Positions 1 to 8,109 of a stretch of 64,000 nt of DNA are shown here, in pieces; position 1 is the stretch's first letter; each line of letters starts with the position of its first letter. The notes beneath the pieces are model-generated. The model made no database searches and had not been told where the DNA came from. It saw nothing but the letters and a program-made list of their open reading frames with translations. Made by a program: the position numbers and the translations under genes. The stretch covers positions 1,826,501 to 1,890,500 of the forward strand of contig CAKKNE010000002.1 in NCBI GenBank assembly GCA_918797485.1. The letters run 5' to 3'. Source of the stretch: Pelagomonas calceolata. Taxonomy: Eukaryota > Sar > Pelagophyceae > Pelagomonadales > Pelagomonadaceae.

Positions 1-333
1 AAAGAAGACCTTGGGGAGCGGCATGCCCATCATCGCGCCGACGGGGATCGCACCGCGGAGCTCGACGACCGGCATGGCCGCAATCGTCGCGACGATCCAG
101 GCGTCCGCGAAGCCCGACGCGCGCAGCTTCGCGCTCACGACGTCCGCCAAATGGCTGGCGGACGCCGGCTGCGGGGCCAGCAGCGCGAGCGACGCGACCG
201 CGGCGACTTGTGCGACACGCTTTGCTCTGGGCGCTGCCGCGACCGCCGGGGCTTTGGCAAGCCGCGGCGGGGCGAGGCGGGGCGCCAGCCGCAGCGCGCT
301 CGCAGCGGAGCACAGGACGAGGAGGCGCTGCAT
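1..333 (-). CDS. Small multidrug export-like membrane protein, plastid-type leader (partial, runs off left edge)
   Basis: Only the first 111 codons are present; the gene continues past the left edge. The start is the ATG at 331-333. The N-terminus has a hydrophobic stretch, then an Arg/Ala-rich stretch, then a second hydrophobic stretch ending in Ala-Ser-Ala, which resembles a two-part plastid leader. The mature part reads AAMPVVELRGAIPVGAMMG (about residues 86-104), which matches the signature of the Sm_multidrug_ex (COG2426) membrane family. In this family the segment precedes transmembrane helices that would lie outside the window. Transport substrate is unknown. It is divergently arranged with the REV3 gene, and a CTAG palindrome lies between them. 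Family call is fairly secure; location is inferred. Confidence 0.65.
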   Translation of the reverse strand, partial: MQRLLVLCSAASALRLAPRLAPPRLAKAPAVAAAPRAKRVAQVAAVASLALLAPQPASASHLADVVSAKLRASGFADAWIVATIAAMPVVELRGAIPVGAMMGMPLPKVFF

Positions 334-395
334 GGCGTGCGAGCGTGCTCAGAGTTGCGCGAGCGTGCTCTGTAGCGAGGGTGCAAAGGCGAAGG

Positions 396-416
396 CTAGC
401 GGCATAAGGCCACTAG
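396..416 (+). promoter_or_regulatory. CTAG palindrome copy 1
   Basis: 21 bp bounded by CTAG at both ends, a member of the dispersed family described under Findings. It lies 63 bp from the start of the left-edge gene and 153 bp from the REV3 start, so it could serve a shared divergent promoter. Confidence 0.5.
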
Positions 417-568
417 CATGAAGGGCCGGTCCCAGTCGCGTCCCGCGTGCGCGCTGTCCGCGTTGAGCAGCAGCTTCCAGAGGCTGCAGCTGTCAGACGC
501 AGCAGCGCGCTCTCGCAGAGCAGCGCTTTTGAGCGCTAAACCGCATTCTCACAGGAGGAACAAAAATA

Positions 569-3500
569 ATGGACCTCAAATTCCTCCCGCTCAGCGTCGA
601 GTGCACCGACGGCCCGCCGCCGGACGTCGAGAGCCTGCCGCACCCGCTCTGCGCGCCGGGGTTCGACGGCTACCACTCGAACTCGTGGCCGCGCGTGGAC
701 CTCTGGGGCACGCTCCCGACGGGCCAGCGCGCCACGGTGCACGTGCACGGGTGCTTTCCGTACTTCTACGCGCGGCCGCTGGAAGAGGACGCGGAGGCCG
801 TCCGGGCGTTTAGCGTCGACCCGAACCTCCGGTCGATCTGCAAGCGCACGGCGGAGGGCCTCGACGAGATGCTGCGAAACGGCGACGGGGCCCACGGCAC
901 CGGCGACGCGCGCGTGCGGTCGGTGACCGTGGCGACGCTGACCCCGTTCTACGGCTACCACCCCGAGCCGCTCCCGTTCCTGCGCGTCGCGCTCTACCGC
1001 GCCCGCGACGTCGTCCGCGCCGCGAAGCTGCTCCTCGACGAGGGCTGCTGCAAGTACCAGGGCCGCGCGCTCCGGCTCCAGCCGTACGAGTCGCACGTCA
1101 ACGCGCACATGAAGTTCTTCGCCGACGTGGGCGCCGGCGCGCTGCGGCCGCTCGCGCTCGACGACGTGCGCTTCCGCCGCGCGCCGAAGACGGCGCGGGT
1201 GGAGGGCTGGGTGTCGGAGGCGACCGTGCGTAAGGCGGGCGCCGGGTACGCGCCGACGAAGAGGCGCCTCGCGGCGCCGACGCTCGCGGCCGACGACGCC
1301 GTCGAGGTCGACGTGGCCTTCGCGCGCGTCTCCGCCGCGACGAGCGTCCGAGGCGACGACGACGACGACGACTACGCGGTCCCGGCGCTCCGCGAGCTCT
1401 TCGACGACGAGGCGGACCGCCTCGCGGCCGACCACGCGCCGGCCGAGGTGCGCCGCCTCGTCGCGGTCGACCCCGCGTGGCGCGCGCCCGACGGCGCCGC
1501 GGGCGCGACGCCGACGCTCGGGCCCGGGACCGCCGAGCGCCAGGCCCGCTGGGCCGAGCCGCTGGCCGCGCTCCGCCGCGTGCCGGATTCGCCGGCGCCG
1601 GCGCCGGCGCCGCGCGCCGACGACGTCGCGGCCTCGCAGCTGCCGCCGCGGCTGTCGCAGGAAATGTGCACGCAGGCCGACAAGGAGGCGCGCGACCAGG
1701 ACGACGCGAGCCACGCCAGCGACGACTCCCTCGACGTCCGGGAGCGAGAGGGGCGCCTCGAGGAAAACGACGACGGCAAGGAGCCCGACCCATGGTTCGA
1801 CGACCCGAACGAGGGCGACGAGGACGACGATCGCGCGCGCGACGCCGCGTGGGACGCGATTCTCGGCACGGACGACGCGGACGAGGGCACGGACGAAGAC
1901 GACGGCACGGACGAAGACGACGACGCGCCGTCCGCCCTCCCGAAAGCGTCCTCTCAGACCCCGGCGGCGCCGCGCGCCCTGACGCCGACGGGCGCGCGCG
2001 TCCTGGCGCCGGCAGAGCCGCCGCCGACGGCCGCCGCCGTGCGCGCGTCGCTCCGCGAGCTCGCGCCGCCGCCGCGGCCGCTCTTCTACGGCGACGCGGC
2101 GGACGTCCCCCGGCGCCGGCGAGCGAACGACTGCGGCGCCGTCGACCGCGCGACGCACGTCGCCGACGCGCCCGAGTTCTTCCCGCCGGACGGCGCGTGG
2201 CGGCGCCTCGTCGCGGGGACGCGCGGCCGCGGCGCCGCGCGGCGCCGGTGGGCGCGCGCGGCGCGCGTCCTGGCGCCGCTCGCGGACCCGCCGTCGCGCG
2301 CGCGCGTCGAGGCGACGCTCGCCGCGGCGACCGCGACGGCGCCCCGCCCGTCGGCGTCGCCGACGGGGTCCCTGCTGACGCCGCCGAACCGGACGCAGTG
2401 GACTGAGGCGTCGGGGAGCAGGTCGCGCGACGGCGCGGGCATGCGGACGCGCGCTGCCGCCGACGGCACGCCCGGCGTCGCCGTCCTGGCGCTCGAGGTG
2501 CTGGCCGCCTGCGCGCCGTCGCAGCTCCGGAGCGACCCGAAGAAGGACCCCGTGCGCTGCGCGTGCTGGCGCTTCCGCGCGCACCACCTCGCCGACGCGG
2601 CCGACGACGAGGTCGGCGTCGTCGTCGTCCTCGACGCCGCCGCCAGGCGCGCGGACGAGCCCTCCTGGCGCCGCGCCTGGGACGCGACCGACGAGGCCGT
2701 GGCCGTCGAGATCGTCGCCGACGAGAGGGCGCTCGTCGCGGGGCTCCGGCGCCTCGTCGCGCGCCTCGACCCGGACGTCCTGCTGGGCTGGGACACGGCG
2801 CGCGGGTCCTGGGGCTACGTCGAGGCGCGCTGGGGCGTGGTCGCGCCGAGTGACCGGAAGCAGCTCTTCTCGCGCGACACGAACGCGCGCGCCGACCGGG
2901 GCGACCGCGGCCGGACGTACGCCGCCGCCCGCGGCCGCGTCGTCGTCGGCGGCCGCGCGGCCGTCCGCGGCGACGCCCTGCTCGTGCGGCTCCTGTCGCA
3001 CGACCTCGCGGCCGTCGCGCCCGTCGTCCTCAAGCGGCGCGCGCCGCCGACGCACGACCGAGCGGAGCTCGCGCAGCTCTTCGCCGCGCCCGAGGTCGAC
3101 GCGCGCGTCGCTGCGGTGACGCACGTCCTCGCCGAGACGACCTGCGGCCTCGAGATCGTCGCCGGGCTCGACGTCGTCGGCCGCGCGGCCGAGCTCGGCC
3201 GTCTGCTGGGGATGCCGCTCGCCGACGCGCTGACGCGCGGGTCGCAGCACCGCGTCGAGGCGATCCTGCTCGGCGTCGCCAAGCCTCGGCGCGGCGCGAA
3301 CCCGCTGACCTTTCTGGACGCGCGCGGCGACGAGCGGCCGCCGCCGGGCGCCACGTGGTACGCGCTCCGGTCGCCGTCGCGCGCCGACGTCGCCGCGCAG
3401 CCGGCGATCGAAGAGACCGCCTGCATCCTCGAGCCGGTCTCGGCCATTTACACGGACCCCGTCGCCTGTCTCGACTACCAGTCGCTCTACCCGTCGATGA

Positions 3501-5254
3501 TCGTCGCGCACAACCTCTGCTTTTCGACGTGCGTCGGCCGCCTCGCGGCGGCGGGACCGCCGCGCGCGGCCGGCGACGTGAAAAAACGTCCCGACGGCGA
3601 CGCGTCGGACTCGGACTCGGACTCCAAGTCCGCGGCGTCGTCGCTCGACGGCGCGCCGCAGGCGGCGCGACCGCGGGACCCGGCGCCGGCGCCGGCGCCG
3701 GGCGCGGCGACGACGGGCCGCCTCGGCGTCGTCGCGCACTGGCCCGCGGCGGAGGCGGCGCGCGCGCTCGAGCACGCCGAGGCGAGCGGCCCCGTCTACG
3801 TCGCGCCGAACGGCGCCGTCTTCGCCGGCCCGGCCGCGCGCGAGGGCGCACTGCCGCGCATGCTCCGCGAGGTGCTCGCGGCGCGGTTCCTGACGAAACA
3901 GGCGCTGAAGCGCGCGCGCGCCGCGCGCCGCGGCACGCTCGCGCGCGTCCTCGACGCGCGCCAGCTCGCGCTCAAGCTCGTGGCCAACGTGACCTACGGC
4001 TACTGCGCAGCGTCGTTCTCCGGCCGCCAGCCGTGCGCGGACCTGGCCGACGCGATCGTCGCGTCGGGGCGGAGCTGCCTCGAGGACGCCGTCCGCGTGG
4101 CCGGCGGCGCGGGCGCCGCGAACCCCGTCAAGTACGGCGACACGGACTCGATCTTCGTCGAGATGGCCGGGGCGTCGGTGGCGCAGGCGCTGGACCGAGC
4201 GCACGAGATATCGAAGACCGTCTTCGCCGGCACGCCGCCGGCGGTGCACCTCAAGGTCGAGTACGTCTTCGACGGCTGCGCGCTCGTGTCGAAGAAGCGC
4301 TACGTCGGCCGCGCCGTCGAGGCGCCGGGCGATACGCCGCACCTCCTCGTCAAGGGCCTCGAGCTGAAGACGCGCGACCAGTGCGACTTCGTGCGGGAGC
4401 GCCTCGAGGCCGTCGTCCGCGACGTGCTCGCGACGCGCGACCTGTCGCGGGCGAAGCGGACGTTCCAGCGCGCCGTCGTCGGTGTCGAGGCCTGCCCGCT
4501 CCAGGACCTGATCCTCTGGCGGCGCTACCGAGGAGAGGGCGCCTACAAGACCAACACCCACGACCTCGTCGGGCCCGTCAAAGAGCTCGACGCCAGAGGC
4601 AACCGGACGGCCGCAAAGGACCGCGTCGGGTACGTCGTCGTGAAGGACCCGGGCTTGAAACTCTACCAGCGCACGCACGCCGCGACTCACGAGGCCGGTC
4701 TCGCGCTCCGCGTCGATCGCACGTTCTACATCAAGAAGAAGCTGCTGCCGCCGCTGTCGCGCATCCTCGACGTCTGCGGCGTCAACGTCTTTGCCTGGTA
4801 CCAGGCAACGCCGAAACCAGCGCTGCGCGTCCGCTTGCCGGCGCCCGATGCGCGGCCGACCGGCAAAATTACCTACTTCTACCCATCCAGACACTGCATC
4901 CACTGCGGCGTCGTCGCCGCCAAGCCGCCGGTCTGCGACGCCTGCGCCGCCAGGCCCGACTTTCTCGCGGTCGAGCACTTCATCCGCGAGCGCGGGCTCG
5001 AACGCCGGCGCTGGGAGCTCGAGCGCTCTCTGGCGGCGGCGGGCCTCGGCCCGCGAGCGTTGCCCGCCGGGCTCCACCTCGCGCCGTCGAAGACGTCGCT
5101 CGAGGACGACCGAACCTTCGAATATCGCCGCGTCCTCGACGCCATCGAGGACAACGACCGGCGCTGGCTGGCGACGCTCGAGTACCTCCAGCGGCGCAAG
5201 AAGCGGCGGCGGGACGATGGCGCGGGTCCGGGCCGCGCGCGGCGGTGCTTCTAG
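569..5254 (+). CDS. REV3: DNA polymerase zeta catalytic subunit (REV3), family B
   Basis: The 1561-aa product is a family-B DNA polymerase of the REV3 type, the catalytic subunit of translesion polymerase zeta, acting in the nucleus. The N-terminus carries the conserved polB N-domain (HVHGCFPYFYARP, then TPFYGYHPE). An acidic, Ala/Pro-rich linker covers roughly residues 230-620. The degenerate exonuclease-like region starts near residue 640 with the REV3 pattern of DPKKDPVRC. Polymerase motif A is DYQSLYPSMI (about 968-977), motif B lies near KLVANVTYGYCAASFSG, and motif C is KYGDTDSIFVEM (about 1188). GSQHRVEAILLGVAKP is also REV3-like. At the C-terminus one CxxC...CxxC pair is present near 1442-1458, but no second cysteine cluster follows. 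No intron is needed. REV3 rather than polymerase delta is supported by the N-domain and the GSQHRVE segment. Confidence 0.9.
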   Translation: MDLKFLPLSVECTDGPPPDVESLPHPLCAPGFDGYHSNSWPRVDLWGTLPTGQRATVHVHGCFPYFYARPLEEDAEAVRAFSVDPNLRSICKRTAEGLDEMLRNGDGAHGTGDARVRSVTVATLTPFYGYHPEPLPFLRVALYRARDVVRAAKLLLDEGCCKYQGRALRLQPYESHVNAHMKFFADVGAGALRPLALDDVRFRRAPKTARVEGWVSEATVRKAGAGYAPTKRRLAAPTLAADDAVEVDVAFARVSAATSVRGDDDDDDYAVPALRELFDDEADRLAADHAPAEVRRLVAVDPAWRAPDGAAGATPTLGPGTAERQARWAEPLAALRRVPDSPAPAPAPRADDVAASQLPPRLSQEMCTQADKEARDQDDASHASDDSLDVREREGRLEENDDGKEPDPWFDDPNEGDEDDDRARDAAWDAILGTDDADEGTDEDDGTDEDDDAPSALPKASSQTPAAPRALTPTGARVLAPAEPPPTAAAVRASLRELAPPPRPLFYGDAADVPRRRRANDCGAVDRATHVADAPEFFPPDGAWRRLVAGTRGRGAARRRWARAARVLAPLADPPSRARVEATLAAATATAPRPSASPTGSLLTPPNRTQWTEASGSRSRDGAGMRTRAAADGTPGVAVLALEVLAACAPSQLRSDPKKDPVRCACWRFRAHHLADAADDEVGVVVVLDAAARRADEPSWRRAWDATDEAVAVEIVADERALVAGLRRLVARLDPDVLLGWDTARGSWGYVEARWGVVAPSDRKQLFSRDTNARADRGDRGRTYAAARGRVVVGGRAAVRGDALLVRLLSHDLAAVAPVVLKRRAPPTHDRAELAQLFAAPEVDARVAAVTHVLAETTCGLEIVAGLDVVGRAAELGRLLGMPLADALTRGSQHRVEAILLGVAKPRRGANPLTFLDARGDERPPPGATWYALRSPSRADVAAQPAIEETACILEPVSAIYTDPVACLDYQSLYPSMIVAHNLCFSTCVGRLAAAGPPRAAGDVKKRPDGDASDSDSDSKSAASSLDGAPQAARPRDPAPAPAPGAATTGRLGVVAHWPAAEAARALEHAEASGPVYVAPNGAVFAGPAAREGALPRMLREVLAARFLTKQALKRARAARRGTLARVLDARQLALKLVANVTYGYCAASFSGRQPCADLADAIVASGRSCLEDAVRVAGGAGAANPVKYGDTDSIFVEMAGASVAQALDRAHEISKTVFAGTPPAVHLKVEYVFDGCALVSKKRYVGRAVEAPGDTPHLLVKGLELKTRDQCDFVRERLEAVVRDVLATRDLSRAKRTFQRAVVGVEACPLQDLILWRRYRGEGAYKTNTHDLVGPVKELDARGNRTAAKDRVGYVVVKDPGLKLYQRTHAATHEAGLALRVDRTFYIKKKLLPPLSRILDVCGVNVFAWYQATPKPALRVRLPAPDARPTGKITYFYPSRHCIHCGVVAAKPPVCDACAARPDFLAVEHFIRERGLERRRWELERSLAAAGLGPRALPAGLHLAPSKTSLEDDRTFEYRRVLDAIEDNDRRWLATLEYLQRRKKRRRDDGAGPGRARRCF

Positions 5255-5440
5255 GCATCTGTGCTGTGTGTAAGTGGTCCTGTTCAAGTTATCATATTTA
5301 AACCGAGCCCCTGCCCAGGGCTGGGGGCGAAACACCGCGCGTTGATCGACTCGAGATTCAAACAGGCTTAAAAAACGGGTTTGCCTCGATTGTCGCCGCG
5401 CGGCCTTATTTTTGCTCACAGATCACGAATTACTGTCCAA

Positions 5441-6439
5441 ATGGGCTTACTCAAGAGCGGATGGATGCAGCCCGTGGTGGAGGAGTCCACGGCGGCTGAC
5501 TCCGAAGCAGAGACCGAGATTCAAGCCGAGACTCAAGCCGAGCCGGGCGCCAAGGCGCTCATCTCGGACATCCCGGACGACGCCTTTGGCCACGTCCTCT
5601 TCTGGCTTCCTCCGCTCACGAATCTCGCGGCGGCTCGCGTGGCGAAGCAGTGGCGCGTCCGCGTCGCGAAATTCTTTGCGACATTGCGCGAGCTCGACGT
5701 TACGACCGAAGAGATGAGCGCGTCGCTGGTGCGGGGACGCAATCCAGCCGTCGGCCCCGAACGCTGGGGACGCAAATCCAGCCGGCTTGCAATGCTGCTT
5801 GGCAAATGCCGCTCGTTGGAGTCGTTGACGGTGGGGTTTGGTGAATACGAAGAGTCGCTCGGCGAGTGCCCGAGCCATCTCCTCCGGTCTCTCTCCCTCC
5901 GACGGCTCGTAATTGCTGGAGACTACATGAGTCCAGAATGCGTCCACAACATCGCTCGTTTGAGTCCGAATCTCGAAGAATTCAAGTGGCGAGGCCGCTC
6001 TGACGATACGTACAGGGTCATGGGCTACGGAGCAGTAGGGACCTTACGGGTGTTCCACCGGCACTGCCGACGCCTCCGCCGATTGCCCCCATTCGGGTGT
6101 TGCTGCAGCCGCGGTCCGCTGGAACCCGACGGCCCGTGTGGTTACGAAGCGGAGGCCTTCGAGTTGCTTAAGACGTGGCCGTCGCTCGAAGCGATCGAAA
6201 TTCATCAGTGTTTCCCCCTCAGTATCGGTGAAATGCAGCACCGCGCCCTCGGTTTTGGTACGGACAAGGGACAATTTAAGGGAATATTGCGGGTCGTTAT
6301 GCACGACCTCGATGATCTCGTGTTTGACGAGGTGGCGGGTGGGGAGGTACCGGCTGAGCTCATCCTCCAGAGAGATTTCGGCAAAAACGAGAGACGGCCC
6401 TTACGCTTTGGAACTATTGAAGACCTCCCGCCCTACTAG
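5441..6439 (+). CDS. F-box-like protein with LRR-like C-terminal region
   Basis: 332 aa from the first ATG of the frame. Residues about 40-80 (ISDIPDDAFGHVLFWLPPL, then a Val-Ala-Lys-Gln-Trp segment) look like an F-box, the SKP1-binding module of SCF ubiquitin ligases. The rest contains spaced Leu-rich segments (LESLTV, LRRLVIAGD, LEEFKW, LEAIEI) that resemble irregular leucine-rich repeats. A role in substrate recognition for ubiquitination is inferred from this architecture; no substrate can be named. Codon use is less GC-extreme than its neighbours. It lies 186 bp downstream of REV3 on the same strand and is convergent with the next gene, with only 15 bp between their stops. Confidence 0.6.
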   Translation: MGLLKSGWMQPVVEESTAADSEAETEIQAETQAEPGAKALISDIPDDAFGHVLFWLPPLTNLAAARVAKQWRVRVAKFFATLRELDVTTEEMSASLVRGRNPAVGPERWGRKSSRLAMLLGKCRSLESLTVGFGEYEESLGECPSHLLRSLSLRRLVIAGDYMSPECVHNIARLSPNLEEFKWRGRSDDTYRVMGYGAVGTLRVFHRHCRRLRRLPPFGCCCSRGPLEPDGPCGYEAEAFELLKTWPSLEAIEIHQCFPLSIGEMQHRALGFGTDKGQFKGILRVVMHDLDDLVFDEVAGGEVPAELILQRDFGKNERRPLRFGTIEDLPPY

Positions 6440-6454
6440 TACGACTAAAGACTC

Positions 6455-7708
6455 CTAAGACTTATGACGAACACGTTTCCAACACGCCTTTCCGCTCAGC
6501 TTCCCGCCACCGGCTCGCCGGCACCGTACCGATACGGCGCCGGGCGCGCCGGCCTCGCAGTCGTGGGCGCGCTTGCCGCACTCGGGCCAGACGGCCAGCA
6601 GTCGTCGCTGCTTCCGCGTCGCACGCCACGGGAACACGGCCCGGAAGTAGTCTTGGGAACGCGGCCAGACGTCGACGGCGGGCGTGTAGTCTAAGTGCGG
6701 GTCGGTCGCAGCGTAGTCGATGCGGACGTAGTGCTCCAGGCGCGGATTGAGCATGAGGAGCGCCGGCACGAACGTGCCCTGGCCGTAGACGATTCTCCGC
6801 GCCCCGATTACGGCCGCCACGTCCGCGCTCAGCGACTGCTTGTCCCAGTCCGCGCGGCCGGCGTAGCGCCGGAGGAGCGCGCCGACGACGGGGTTGCGGT
6901 CGTCCTCGGCGAGGATCCGCAGGCGGCGCCAGTCGGGGTGCGCGTCGATCGCGTCCGCGTAGTACGACACGGGCGGCGGCGCGTAGTGCGTCTGGTCGTG
7001 GACGGCGAAGATGTCGCCGCTCCGGACGTGGACGTGGACGTCGTAGTCGTGCGCCGCCGGCGTCACGGCCGACGCGGAGCGGAGCATCTTCAGCACTTTG
7101 GCGCGCGCGTCCGCGTCATCGCGCATGCGAGACACGTCCCAGAAGCTGTCCTCGAAGACCGGCCGCGCGCCCCGGGCTCGGTGGTGGTGCCGCGGCGCCG
7201 CGAGGCGGCCGAGGCGCGACACGTTCAGCACCGCGTCGGGCCCGCCGCCCGGCAGCGCGCACGCGCATCCAGCGCCGGCGTCGACGGCGACGGCCAACGA
7301 CAGGCAGTTGGCCACCTGGAGCAGCGCGTTGCCGAGGCGCCCCGCCCAGGCGCGCACGCGGAGCAGGCCGCCGGCGCGACAGACCGCCGTCGCGTTCGCG
7401 TGCCGGGCGGCCCGGGAGCTCGGGAGCTCGGGCGCGCCGCCGGGCAGCCCGAGCGCGACGCGCTGCCGCGCCTGGCGCGCCGCGTCGCGCTTCGCTCGCT
7501 TGCACTTGGCGCGGCACCGTATGTCGCCGCCCAGCGCCCGGCACGTTTCCGAGCAGGTGTGCGCGAAGACCGACGTGACGAGTGGCTCCTTGCGCAATTG
7601 CTCCGTCGTCGGTGGCACCACCTGGGCAGGCTGGAGCCAGAATAGGGCAGCCGTGCTGACGAGGGCTGCCGAGGCGTAGGTCGCGAGCCGCCGACGGTCG
7701 CATGGCAT
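6455..7708 (-). CDS. Fucosyltransferase-like glycosyltransferase, type II membrane protein
   Basis: 417 aa from the ATG at 7706-7708. This start places a hydrophobic segment (YASAALVSTAALFWLQ) directly at the N-terminus as a signal anchor, as expected for a Golgi enzyme. A Cys-rich stem follows. The catalytic part has GRLGNALLQVANCLSLA, which resembles the GxGNxxxQ donor-site motif of fucosyltransferase-like families. It also has VHVRSGDIF, like the H-x-R-x-G-D motif that binds GDP-fucose. PVSYYADAI and ILAEDDRNPVV match later conserved blocks. The donor sugar is inferred from these motifs; the acceptor is unknown. It is divergent from the helicase gene, with a CTAG palindrome and a duplicated promoter-region segment between them. 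Confidence 0.65.
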   Translation of the reverse strand: MPCDRRRLATYASAALVSTAALFWLQPAQVVPPTTEQLRKEPLVTSVFAHTCSETCRALGGDIRCRAKCKRAKRDAARQARQRVALGLPGGAPELPSSRAARHANATAVCRAGGLLRVRAWAGRLGNALLQVANCLSLAVAVDAGAGCACALPGGGPDAVLNVSRLGRLAAPRHHHRARGARPVFEDSFWDVSRMRDDADARAKVLKMLRSASAVTPAAHDYDVHVHVRSGDIFAVHDQTHYAPPPVSYYADAIDAHPDWRRLRILAEDDRNPVVGALLRRYAGRADWDKQSLSADVAAVIGARRIVYGQGTFVPALLMLNPRLEHYVRIDYAATDPHLDYTPAVDVWPRSQDYFRAVFPWRATRKQRRLLAVWPECGKRAHDCEAGAPGAVSVRCRRAGGGKLSGKACWKRVRHKS

Positions 7709-7833
7709 CGTATTGTTTCTATCAATGCAATCGCTTATTCCATCAGGCCGCGGCAGCAGCTCCACGAGCCTCTCGCGATGAGCCCTGGCCAGTGAGGGGA
7801 AGCCCTCGGCCCCTCAGCCCTTTCCTATTGTGC

Positions 7834-7853
7834 TAGATGATAGAGACACTAGA
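7834..7853 (+). promoter_or_regulatory. CTAG palindrome copy 2 (diverged)
   Basis: 20 bp, CTAG-bounded with the conserved right half GAGACACTAG. It is 126 bp from the glycosyltransferase start and 257 bp from the helicase start. Confidence 0.4.
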
Positions 7854-7979
7854 CTCCCAAAAAAAGCGCAACGAAGCCGCACTCTGGGCTTCGCCCGGGC
7901 CCTTGGCGCCACCTGGTACATCACACAACGAGCCAAGTCTGCCTATACTCGAGGCCTGCTGCGCGCGCGCCCGTGGTTC

Positions 7980-8104
7980 TCGCTGCGGACTCAAAAAAGG
8001 AGCAGCAGCACCAAGAGCACGTTAACTCCGCGTTCGCGCCAGCGGTTCGCTCTGAGGACTCGAAAAGGGAGCAGCAGCACCAAGAGAGCACGTTAACAGC
8101 GCGA
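7980..8104 (+). repeat. Imperfect tandem duplication upstream of the helicase gene
   Basis: Two copies of about 57 bp, at roughly 7980-8036 and 8048-8104, share GGAGCAGCAGCACCAAGAG and GCACGTTAAC. The second copy ends just before the helicase ATG at 8110. This could be a duplicated promoter or 5' leader; nothing else is seen in the 7709-8109 gap besides the CTAG palindrome. Confidence 0.6.
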
Positions 8105-8109
8105 ACGCG

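Noticed and set aside
5255-5320. Downstream C..C...C peptide in another frame, and a GTAAGT donor-like site after REV3, as a possible missing CysB exon
   Set aside because: The peptide is short, lies in a different frame, ends at once, and no acceptor links it to the REV3 frame.
536-5419. 1627-codon open frame on the minus strand over REV3
   Set aside because: It is Arg/Ala/Val-rich with no domain, and is the expected mirror of a GC-rich coding strand; the plus strand carries all polymerase motifs.
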